From positions 4,340,001 through 4,404,000 of the forward strand of contig CAWDMP010000002.1 in assembly GCA_963803495.1 (NCBI GenBank): DNA of 64,000 nt. Direction: 5' to 3'. Numbering within the stretch: position 1 is the stretch's first letter; the number at the start of each line of letters is the position of its first letter. The stretch comes from Persicitalea sp963803495 (lineage in GTDB: Bacteria; Bacteroidota; Bacteroidia; Cytophagales; Spirosomataceae). A program made the position numbers and the translations under genes. The notes below the pieces were generated by a model. That model searched no databases and was not told the DNA's origin. It saw nothing but the letters and a program-made list of their open reading frames with translations. Shown here piece after piece: positions 1 to 6,780 of this stretch.

Positions 1-1
1 G

Positions 2-664
2 CAAAAAGCGAAGGCATTGCTCAGCGATACGAACCAGCGCATCGAAAACACGATTCGCGAAATCAAAGAAAGCCAGGCCGAGAAGGAAACGACCAAAAAA
101 GTCCGCGCCGACCTGGAAGTCTTCACCAAAAAAGAACTCAAACCCGAACCCGTCGCCGACCTGCCCGCCAAGGTGGAAATCGAGCGGGAAAGCGGGGCGA
201 TCGAAGTGGGTAGTTTTGTTAGGATCAAAGGCCAAACGGCTATGGCCGAGGTAATGGCGCTCAAAGGGAAAGACGCCGAAGTACGCATCGGGGAGCTGAA
301 ATCGAATATCAAGCTGAATCGGTTGGAAAAGGTATCTAACAAAACCTACCGCGAAATTACGGGCGAAAAGAAGACTCGCCCAACGATGACCGGCGTCGAC
401 CTCAACGAGCGGCAGCAGAATTTCAGCTTCAACCTCGACATCCGGGGCAAACGCGGTGAGGAAGCACTGGGCGTCGTGGATCAGTTTATGGACAACGCCG
501 TGATGCTGGGCTACGACGAACTACGTATCGTGCACGGCAAGGGCGACGGTATCCTGCGCAATCTGGTGCGTACCCACCTCCGAAGCTACAAGCAAGTCGT
601 CAGCACGGAGGACGAACACGCCGACCGCGGCGGCGCGGGGGTGACGGTCGTGAAGATGCGGTAG
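2..664 (+). CDS. mutS2: Endonuclease MutS2, C-terminal part (5' truncated by window edge)
   Basis: Only the last ~220 residues lie in the window; the reading frame is open to the left edge, so the real start is outside. The visible part begins in a charged helical segment (many E/K residues, the end of the MutS2 coiled coil), then a small beta-rich KOW-like stretch (around EVGSFVRIKGQTAM), and ends with a Smr domain showing LDIRG and the HGKGDG loop, the two hallmark motifs of Smr nucleases. MutS2 proteins are MutS-like ATPases that act on branched DNA and collided ribosomes; the ATPase part is not visible here. A strong bidirectional terminator follows at 845-881. The family assignment rests on the Smr motifs and domain order and is secure. 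Confidence 0.93.
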   Translation, partial: QKAKALLSDTNQRIENTIREIKESQAEKETTKKVRADLEVFTKKELKPEPVADLPAKVEIERESGAIEVGSFVRIKGQTAMAEVMALKGKDAEVRIGELKSNIKLNRLEKVSNKTYREITGEKKTRPTMTGVDLNERQQNFSFNLDIRGKRGEEALGVVDQFMDNAVMLGYDELRIVHGKGDGILRNLVRTHLRSYKQVVSTEDEHADRGGAGVTVVKMR

Positions 665-699
665 GTTCGGCTATCGGCTATCAGCGCTCGGCGCTCGGT
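664..699. repeat. Short octamer-like tandem repeat (CGGCTATC/GCGCTCGG type)
   Basis: Directly after the mutS2 stop the sequence runs through near-repeats of about 8 bp (cggctatc, ggctatca, gcgctcgg, cgctcgg). It is one of several unrelated octamer families found at gene borders in this window. Confidence 0.5.
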
Positions 700-722
700 T
701 CTACTGCTACGACCAGTTCAAA

Positions 723-808
723 GTGCCATAGGCACGAGCGAATCAATAGCCGCGGAATTTATTCCGTGGATCGTAAGGAACGTAGTATCATGAAAGTGCC
801 AGCGGCAC
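723..808. repeat. REP-like cluster of three small hairpins
   Basis: Three palindromes lie in 86 bp: gtgccataggcac (723-735), ccgcggaat paired with attccgtgg (750-758/761-769, one G-U pair) and gtgccagcggcac (796-808). The two outer ones share the arms GTGCC/GGCAC. This is the layout of a REP/BIME-type mosaic element. It lies between the converging mutS2 and MFS genes, just ahead of the shared terminator. Confidence 0.6.
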
Positions 809-844
809 GACCGATTATCTCCCAATAAAAACCGCCACATACAA

Positions 845-881
845 AAAAGCCCGCCGGGAATAAATCTCCCGGCGGGCTTTT
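845..881. terminator. Bidirectional rho-independent terminator
   Basis: A perfect 15-bp stem (845-859 with 867-881, core GCCCGCCGGGA) and 7-nt loop, A-rich on the left and T-rich on the right, sits between the converging mutS2 and MFS genes. Read on the minus strand it is followed by six T residues, so it best serves the MFS gene. Confidence 0.9.
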
Positions 882-902
882 CGGCACAAAGATATGGCAA
901 GC

Positions 903-2162
903 CTACAACTGCGGCTGCTGCAGTACCTCCGACTCCGGCATGTTGTGTAAACCTTTGGCTTTGCGTGTCCGCATCCAGAAAAAGAGAAAAGTAAAAGCTA
1001 CGATCAGAATGATGGGGAAGGTAGTCATGTTCACCAAGGTAGCCTGCCCGGCAGCCAGATCGAGCGCGTCGCCGGTGAGCCCCTGGGCCGACAGCGTAGC
1101 GCGGTGCCCGTCGATCCAGCTGCCAATGATCGGCTGGAAAATCGCCGTCGAAAACATCCCCATTCCACCAACGAGCGAGAGCCCAAAAGCACCACTGAGG
1201 GGTACCTTCTCGGCCACAAAACCCAGCATCGTCGGCCAGAAGTAGCATACGCCCAGCGCAAAGCAAATGGCCGCAAGGTAGGCGGTAGGGCCCGTTACGG
1301 TACTGAACAGGTAAATACCGATGGTCGCAAAAATAGCTGAACCCAGCAAAACGCCAGTTTGTCCGAACTTACCGATTACATCGCCCGCGAAGAACCGTCC
1401 GACGGCCATCAGTCCCGTCACCAGTGCCAGAATCAATAGGGGCTCAGCGCCGCTTTTGCTCAAAATAACTGCGGTCCATTGCTGTGGACCGAATTCAGAA
1501 ATGGCGGTAAGCGCCATAAACACAAGAATAAAAAGAAATAGCGGATTAAGCATGCCCTTGAAGTTCTCGGACAGCGAAGTGGCCCCTTCGACCACCGCTT
1601 TCGGGAAAGTCTGCCCCCAGAAAAGAATGGCATAAATGATCGTCGGAATCATAATGATCCATATTTGTGCTTCCCAGGTCATGCCCATTTTGGTCATGCC
1701 CAGCGAGATCAGACTACCCAACACAATACCGCCCGGGAACCACATATGGAAGCGGCTGAGCATCTTGTTCATTTTCAAGCCCGCGTACGAATCCGCAATC
1801 ATTGGATTACAGGCTGCCTCGGTGCAGCCGTTGCCAATTCCGATGAATAGGGTGGAGATAAGCAAGCCGTTGTAGCCGCCCGAATAAATAGTGAATACTA
1901 TACCAAGCGTGTGCATGACGAAAGCGACCATCATGATGACGCGTGGCCCCACGGTGTGGTACACCAGGCCGCCAATGATCATGGCGATAGGAAAGCCATA
2001 GAACCACATGGAGTTGATCGTACCCAACTGCTCGGCATTCAGGCCAAATTCTTCGCCCAACTGTGGCAGGATACCCGCGCGGATGGCAAACGAGAAAGCC
2101 GTCGTGATAAGCGCAAAGCAACTGCCCAGAAACAGGCGATTGGCGTTGACGTTTTGATTCAT
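903..2162 (-). CDS. MFS transporter, probably sugar or sugar-acid uptake
   Basis: 419 residues with about twelve hydrophobic segments and the usual cytoplasmic loop around residues 195-210 that splits two six-helix halves. The N-terminal half contains RAGILPQLGEEFGL and the helix 4-5 segment GIGNGCTEAACNP, typical of the sugar branch of the major facilitator superfamily. It is divergent from a Gfo/Idh/MocA oxidoreductase (2387) and near a TIM-barrel isomerase, the usual Bacteroidota context for importers of oxidised or rare sugars. Substrate cannot be read from sequence. The start at 2162 gives a short charged tail before helix 1. The gene ends into the terminator at 845-881. Confidence 0.88.
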   Translation of the reverse strand: MNQNVNANRLFLGSCFALITTAFSFAIRAGILPQLGEEFGLNAEQLGTINSMWFYGFPIAMIIGGLVYHTVGPRVIMMVAFVMHTLGIVFTIYSGGYNGLLISTLFIGIGNGCTEAACNPMIADSYAGLKMNKMLSRFHMWFPGGIVLGSLISLGMTKMGMTWEAQIWIIMIPTIIYAILFWGQTFPKAVVEGATSLSENFKGMLNPLFLFILVFMALTAISEFGPQQWTAVILSKSGAEPLLILALVTGLMAVGRFFAGDVIGKFGQTGVLLGSAIFATIGIYLFSTVTGPTAYLAAICFALGVCYFWPTMLGFVAEKVPLSGAFGLSLVGGMGMFSTAIFQPIIGSWIDGHRATLSAQGLTGDALDLAAGQATLVNMTTFPIILIVAFTFLFFWMRTRKAKGLHNMPESEVLQQPQL

Positions 2163-2303
2163 AACAAGAAAAGGTTTAGTGAAGAAAGGGTGATTGTTTG
2201 AGAATGAGTGCGCTGGTTCTGTCCAATTTTTTCGTAAAAAAAGGGAATAGGTACCATTTCTACTAATAATGAATTGCCAATTATGCCTTTTTTTTGAACT
2301 TGC

Positions 2304-2311
2304 TACCTTTG
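2304..2311 (+). promoter_or_regulatory. Probable -7 promoter box (TACCTTTG)
   Basis: Matches the Bacteroidota TAnnTTTG -7 consensus and lies about 75 bp before the Gfo/Idh start at 2387. A clean TTTG -33 element at standard distance is not obvious, so this is a moderate call. Confidence 0.5.
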
Positions 2312-2386
2312 TAAGTAGTAAGAGTACGCTCTGCTACTCTTTCTTTCCTAGATTTAATAATTCACAATACCCCTAACCACACTACG

Positions 2387-3542
2387 ATGCCAAGAAAAAT
2401 CCGCATGGGAATGGTCGGCGGGAGCCTGGGCGCTTTCATCGGGGGAGTGCATCGCCGCGCGGCCGTGATGGACGGCGAGATCGAGCTCGTCTGCGGAGCG
2501 TTCAGTTCCAGTCCCGAAAAATCAAAGACTACCGGCGAAGCCCTCTACCTACCCCCCGAACGCGTGTACGGTAGTTTCGAGGAAATGATCGAAAAGGAAA
2601 AAGCGCTGCCCGAAGGCGAGCGCATGGACTTCGTCACGATCGTCACGCCCAATCACCTGCACTTCGCGCCCGCCAAACTGGCGCTGGAGAATGGCTTCCA
2701 TGTCGTGAGCGACAAACCGCTCACCCACGACACCGCCGATGCTGAAGCGCTGGTTAAAATCGCGGAAGAGAGCGGACTGGTCTTCTGCCTCACCCACAAC
2801 TACACGGGCTACCCGATGGTGAAAGAGGCCAAAGCACTCATCGCGGCGGGATTGTTGGGCGAGCTCCGTAAGATCATCGTCGAGTACCCACAAGGCTGGC
2901 TTTCGACATTGGTGGAGGCCACCGGCCAAAAGCAGGCTTCCTGGCGCACCGACCCCAAGCGCTCTGGCGCGGCGGGTGGGTTGGGTGACATCGGTACCCA
3001 CGCCGAGAATCTGATCGAGTACGTTACCGGGCTTAAAATCACCGAGGTATGCGCTGACTTGACGATCTTCGTCGAGGGTCGTCTGCTCGATGATGACGCC
3101 AACGTGCTGCTGCGTTTTGAGAACGGGGCCAAAGGGTATCTTGCAAAATAGCCAGATCGCCAACGGCGAAGAGAATGACCTCAACTTCCGCATCTACGGC
3201 GAACTTGGCGGCTTGCAATGGCACCAAATGGAACCCAACACGCTAATTCACAAAGTGCAGGGTCAGCCCGCACGGGTACTGCGGACGGGCGTCGGCGAGC
3301 TATCGGAAGCCGCGCAGGTACATACTCGCTTCCCAGCCGGCCATCCCGAAGGATTCCTGGAAGCGTTCGCCAATCTGTATCGCAACTTCGCGATGGCCGT
3401 GCGCGCCCACCAAAAAGGTGAAGCGCCTGATCCACTCTACGATTTTCCGACAGTGCAGGACGGTCTGCGCGGCATGAAGTTCATCGACACCGTACTGGAA
3501 TCCGATAAGTCGGAGACGAAATGGACGGCGTTTGATTCGTAA
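2387..3542 (+). CDS. Gfo/Idh/MocA family oxidoreductase (frameshift near 3134-3137)
   Basis: The protein reads in one frame to about residue 250 and continues in the next frame to 3542; joining after a single extra base in the GGGT run at 3134-3137 gives ~384 residues, normal for this NAD(P)-dependent sugar oxidoreductase group. The N-terminal Rossmann fold has GMVGGSLGAFIG, the family EKP motif appears as SDKPLTHD near residue 103, and LGDIGTHAENL gives the catalytic GxH segment. After the break, SQIANGEENDLNFRIYGELG is the conserved beta-sheet core. The family acts on the hydroxyls of sugars or cyclitols. It starts a run with a second paralogue (3638) and an isomerase (5379). The +1 break is most simply a sequence error; true gene loss is the alternative. 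Confidence 0.85.
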
Positions 3543-3547
3543 TCGGG

Positions 3548-3631
3548 GTTTATTTGTTTAGATAACTGATTCGTTGTCAAAAACTTAAACGTCTAAACGC
3601 ATAAACCTTTAAACATCTAAACAAATAAACA
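3548..3631. repeat. Paired inverted octamer array (nnTAAACn) before a start codon
   Basis: Six tandem 8-bp units of the form nnTAAACn run from 3584 to 3631 and stop six bases before the ATG at 3638. An inverted two-unit copy lies upstream; 3548-3562 (gtttatttgtttaga) is the exact reverse complement of 3616-3630. The transcript could therefore fold into a 15-bp stem with a 53-nt loop just before the start codon. Confidence 0.8.
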
Positions 3632-3637
3632 ATAATT

Positions 3638-4798
3638 ATGCAAAAAATTAAAGTAGGCGTCGTAGGTACTGGATTCATTGGGCCCGCCCACATCGAGGCG
3701 CTGCGGCGCTTGCCCAATGTGGAAGTAGTCGCGCTGTGCGAAGTGACGGCCGAGTTGGCCGCCGAAAAAGCGAAGGCGCTGGGCATTGAGCGTTCCTATA
3801 CCTTCGACGAATTGTTGAAGCAAGACGATATTCAGAGTATTCATATATGTACCCCCAATTTCCTACACTACGCGCAATCCAAGGCCGCGCTGGCGGCGGG
3901 GAAGCACGTCATCTGCGAAAAGCCGCTGGCCAAGGATTTGGCCGAGGCCGAAGAACTCGTGGAGCTTGCCGCTAAATCGGGTCTGGTCAATGCCGTGCAC
4001 TTTAACCTGCGCTACTACCCGCTGGTGCGTCAGATGAAGGTGATGCGCGAAAAGGGCGAGCTTGGCGATGTGTACTCGATCATCGGATCGTACTTGCAGG
4101 ACTGGCTTTTCTACGAAACCGACTACAACTGGCGGCTCGAACCCGACAAATCCGGCGACTCCCGCGCCATTGCCGACATCGGTTCGCACCTGATGGATGT
4201 GCTGGAGTACATCACCGGCCTGAAAACAACCGCCGTAATGGCTGATTTCAATACCATCCACAAAACGCGTAAGAAGCCGCTTAAGGAAGTGGAAACCTAC
4301 TCGGGCAAAATCCTGAAACCCGAAGACTACGCCGACGTAACCATCAACACCGAAGACCACGCCAACGTACTGCTGCGCTTCGACAACGGCAACCGAGGCG
4401 TCATCACGGTATCGCAGGTATCGGCGGGCCGCAAGAACCGCATGAGTCTGGAAATATCGGGTTCCAAAAAAACCTTCAACTTCGATTCCGAAAACCCCAA
4501 CCAACTCTGGATCGGCAACCGCGATGGCTACAACGAAACGCTGATGCGCGACCCCTCACTCGTACACAAAGAGGCCAGTTCGGTTATCTCCTTCCCCGGC
4601 GGCCACAACGAAGGCTTCCCTGACACCTCCAAACAGATGTTCAAGGAAGTATACGCCGCCATCGAAGCCGGCGGTCCGTCGCACGGCAAGCAGCCTGAGC
4701 ATCCCACCTTCCCAACCTTTGCCGACGGCTACCGCGAGCTCCTCATCTGCGAGCGGATTCTGGAAAGTTCGAGGGCGGAGAAGTGGGTTGAAGTTTAA
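3638..4798 (+). CDS. Gfo/Idh/MocA family oxidoreductase
   Basis: 386 residues, intact. Rossmann dinucleotide motif GVVGTGFIGPAHIEAL at residues ~7-22, the EKP motif as ICEKPLAKDL near residue 95, and the active-site region ADIGSHLMDVLEY near residue 180 with the conserved GxHxxD histidine and aspartate. The C-terminal half is the alpha/beta oxidoreductase domain. It is a paralogue of the oxidoreductase at 2387; the two with the TIM-barrel isomerase at 5379 form a typical sugar oxidation/epimerisation set, in which one enzyme makes a keto-sugar and another reduces it after rearrangement. The substrate is not known. An octamer array with a potential stem lies directly before the ATG. Confidence 0.92.
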   Translation: MQKIKVGVVGTGFIGPAHIEALRRLPNVEVVALCEVTAELAAEKAKALGIERSYTFDELLKQDDIQSIHICTPNFLHYAQSKAALAAGKHVICEKPLAKDLAEAEELVELAAKSGLVNAVHFNLRYYPLVRQMKVMREKGELGDVYSIIGSYLQDWLFYETDYNWRLEPDKSGDSRAIADIGSHLMDVLEYITGLKTTAVMADFNTIHKTRKKPLKEVETYSGKILKPEDYADVTINTEDHANVLLRFDNGNRGVITVSQVSAGRKNRMSLEISGSKKTFNFDSENPNQLWIGNRDGYNETLMRDPSLVHKEASSVISFPGGHNEGFPDTSKQMFKEVYAAIEAGGPSHGKQPEHPTFPTFADGYRELLICERILESSRAEKWVEV

Positions 4799-4904
4799 TT
4801 TCGAATGAGTGAATGATAGAATGAGTGAATAGGTTTGGACTTTCATTTATTTTATTCGTTCGCTTTGAGGGGCTCTACTTTCAGATAGTACAATCAATAC
4901 GGCA

Positions 4905-5306
4905 ATGGACGAAAATTGGGAATTCAATGAAGCTAACGAATTCCCTTATTTGGGGAAGGAGGAGTTTATCGAAAGTCTCAAAACCAGAACCAAGAATTTG
5001 GTGCTGAGGTATATCAAGCTTTTTCAAGCTTTGCCCAAATCACAGGAAGCGGGTATAATTGGAAAGCAACTTTTACGCGCTGCAACATCTGTTGGGGCCA
5101 ACTACCGCGCTTCGTGCCGATCCAGAAGTAAAGGAGAATTCTATTCAAAGCTTTCCATAACCGTAGAAGAAGCGGACGAAGCTCTTTTTTGGCTGGAAAT
5201 TCTGGAGGAAGCAGGAATCGTTGAAGCAGTAAAATTGACCTCTTTAAAAGCAGAGACCTTAGAAATTTTGAAGATTTTAGCAAAAGCCAGAGGCTCTACA
5301 AAATAG
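4905..5306 (+). CDS. Four helix bundle protein (23S rRNA-intervening-sequence / S23 family)
   Basis: 133 residues. The core has the family signature: LRYIKLFQALPKS, then IGKQLLRAATSVGANYRASCR, GEFYSKLSITVEEADEALFWLEIL, and a C-terminal helix. These are the four amphipathic helices of the TIGR02436/S23 fold that forms homopentameric bundles; the biochemical role of the family is unsettled. The N-terminus (MDENWEFNEANEFPYLGKEE) is a little longer than in the shortest relatives. It lies between two sugar-metabolism genes on the same strand but has its own terminator and flanking inverted repeats, so it is probably an inserted unit. No reverse transcriptase or variable repeat is nearby, so it is not the Avd protein of a diversity-generating retroelement. 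Confidence 0.9.
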   Translation: MDENWEFNEANEFPYLGKEEFIESLKTRTKNLVLRYIKLFQALPKSQEAGIIGKQLLRAATSVGANYRASCRSRSKGEFYSKLSITVEEADEALFWLEILEEAGIVEAVKLTSLKAETLEILKILAKARGSTK

Positions 5307-5307
5307 C

Positions 5308-5346
5308 GCCTCAAACGAGAAAAAACACAGTTTAAGGCATTTTTTT
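5308..5346 (+). terminator. Rho-independent terminator of the S23 gene
   Basis: gcctcaaac (5308-5316) pairs with gtttaaggc (5330-5338) with one mismatch, followed by seven T residues at 5340-5346. It separates the S23 gene from the isomerase downstream. Confidence 0.7.
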
Positions 5347-5378
5347 ATTCTATCATTCACTCATTCTATCATTCAAAA

Positions 5379-6431
5379 TTGAAAACTCTAAAAGGCCCCG
5401 CCGTATTCTTGGCGCAATTCATGGGCGACGAAGCCCCGTTCGATACGCTGGAAGGCGTAGCGAAATACATGGCCGATCTTGGCTACGAAGGCATTCAGAT
5501 CCCGACCTGGGACGCGCGCTGCATCGACTTGCAGCAGGCCGCCGATTCCAAAACCTATTGCGACGAGTACCTCGGCAAGCTCCGCGACATCGGCGTGGAA
5601 GTGACCGAACTTTCTACGCATTTGCAGGGGCAGCTCGTAGCTTCACATCCGGCTTATGATGCCATGTTCGACGGCTTTGCGGTGCCCGAAGTACGCAACG
5701 ACCCCAAAGCACGCGCCGAATGGGCCGCCAACCAACTCAAACTCGCTGCGAAGGCTAGTCAAAATTTGGGCCTGACCGCCGTGGCTAGTTTCTCGGGTGC
5801 CCTGGCCTGGCCCTACATGTACCCCTGGCCGCAGCGGCCGCAAGGACTAGTCGAGACGGCGTTCGGCGAATTGGCCAAGCGTTGGAAGCCCATTCTCGAC
5901 GTCTACGAAGATTGTGGCGTCGATGTATGTTACGAGCTACACCCCGGTGAGGATTTGTTCGACGGTGCGACCTTCGAGCGGTTCGTGGACGCGGTCGACG
6001 GTCACGCGCGGGCCAACATTCTCTACGACCCCAGCCACTTCGTGCTGCAGCAGCTGGACTACCTGGCATTCATCGACCTATACCACGATCGCATCAAAGC
6101 CTTCCACGTCAAAGATGCCGAGTTTAACCCTACCGGTCGGCAGGGCGTGTACAGCGGCTTTGCGGGTTGGGCCGACCGCGCCGGACGCTTCCGCTCGCTG
6201 GGCGACGGGCAGGTCGATTTTTCCGGCATTTTCTCCAAGCTTTCGCAGTACGACTACGGTAGCTGGGCGGTGCTAGAATGGGAGTGCTGCATCAAGTCGC
6301 CCGAGCAAGGTGCCGCCGAGGGCGCGCCCTTTATCGAGAGCCATATCATCGAAGTAACGACCAAGGCCTTCGATGATTTTGCGAGTGCGGGAGCCGATGA
6401 GGACTTCAACCGGGAGGTGCTGGGGTTGTAA
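5379..6431 (+). CDS. Sugar phosphate isomerase/epimerase (xylose isomerase-like TIM barrel)
   Basis: 350 residues. TIM-barrel metal ligands of the AP endonuclease 2/xylose isomerase-like family are visible: YELHPGED near residue 190 (Glu and His), LYDPSHF near 218 (Asp and His), AFHVKDAEF near 245 (His and Asp) and AVLEWECC near 300 (last Glu). Such enzymes isomerise or epimerise keto-sugars or cyclitols and are regular partners of Gfo/Idh/MocA oxidoreductases, as here. I place the start at TTG 5379, giving MKTLKGPAVFLAQF; no ATG or GTG fits the conserved first strand. That TTG lies inside the right repeat arm of the IVS-like element, so the repeat supplies both the leader and the start codon. 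A very strong terminator follows at 6466. Confidence 0.9.
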   Translation: MKTLKGPAVFLAQFMGDEAPFDTLEGVAKYMADLGYEGIQIPTWDARCIDLQQAADSKTYCDEYLGKLRDIGVEVTELSTHLQGQLVASHPAYDAMFDGFAVPEVRNDPKARAEWAANQLKLAAKASQNLGLTAVASFSGALAWPYMYPWPQRPQGLVETAFGELAKRWKPILDVYEDCGVDVCYELHPGEDLFDGATFERFVDAVDGHARANILYDPSHFVLQQLDYLAFIDLYHDRIKAFHVKDAEFNPTGRQGVYSGFAGWADRAGRFRSLGDGQVDFSGIFSKLSQYDYGSWAVLEWECCIKSPEQGAAEGAPFIESHIIEVTTKAFDDFASAGADEDFNREVLGL

Positions 6432-6465
6432 TTTTAGTAGGTACTTGATTGAGGCACCTTTCTGG

Positions 6466-6510
6466 GCGAAGTCCGGGCGCGCGTATGCGCGCCCGGACTT
6501 CGCTTTTTTT
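6466..6510 (+). terminator. Strong rho-independent terminator
   Basis: A perfect 17-bp GC-rich stem (6466-6482 with 6487-6503) with the 4-nt loop GTAT is followed by seven T residues (6504-6510). It ends the oxidoreductase-isomerase unit. Confidence 0.95.
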
Positions 6511-6780
6511 GTCGCCTTTTTAGCCATTTTGAAAGGTACCTTCTGTTGGTGCGAAATTCAAAGCGGATGCGTCCAAAAATGGCTTGATTATTGTGGCTGC
6601 GTCGGTTGTCAACTTCACTGAATCTAGCTAGGCTCATTTCTTTGAATAGTTCAATAATTATCTGTTTTCAGCCCATATTTTCTTCTGATAATCAAAAAAA
6701 GTGACCGTTGTACCTGTTGATAAAATTGGAGTGATTTTTGCAGAGTTTATCTGGCAAAATTTCACTTTCAATTGAGGCGT
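6511..6780. other. Intergenic region before the Ig-repeat protein
   Basis: Between the terminator and 6781 I see no gene. The region is AT-rich, with GTGATTTTTGCAG around 6730-6742 vaguely resembling a -7 box, but nothing firm. Confidence 0.4.

Larger units (their letters stand above)
4803..5380. repeat. IVS-like element: inverted octamer arrays flanking an S23/IVP gene
   Basis: The left arm (4803-4830, units GAATGAGT/GAATGATA) and right arm (5347-5380, units CATTCTAT/CATTCACT) contain a perfect 20-bp inverted repeat: 4811-4830 is the exact reverse complement of 5355-5374. Between them lies a complete transcription unit: a four-helix-bundle gene (4905-5306) and its own terminator (5308-5346). 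This matches the architecture of intervening sequences in 23S rRNA genes, which carry the same protein family between complementary arms, but here it sits between two protein genes. The right arm overlaps the TTG start codon of the next gene. Related arrays without cargo occur at 19120 and 33334. Confidence 0.7.

Noticed and set aside
3120..3150. Programmed ribosomal frameshift in the Gfo/Idh gene
   Set aside because: The AAAGGGT site is not a classic slippery heptamer, and similar single-base breaks occur in nine other unrelated genes, favouring sequence error.
4905..5306. Avd-type accessory protein of a diversity-generating retroelement
   Set aside because: No reverse transcriptase, template repeat or variable repeat is found within several kilobases; the S23 family alone does not indicate a DGR.
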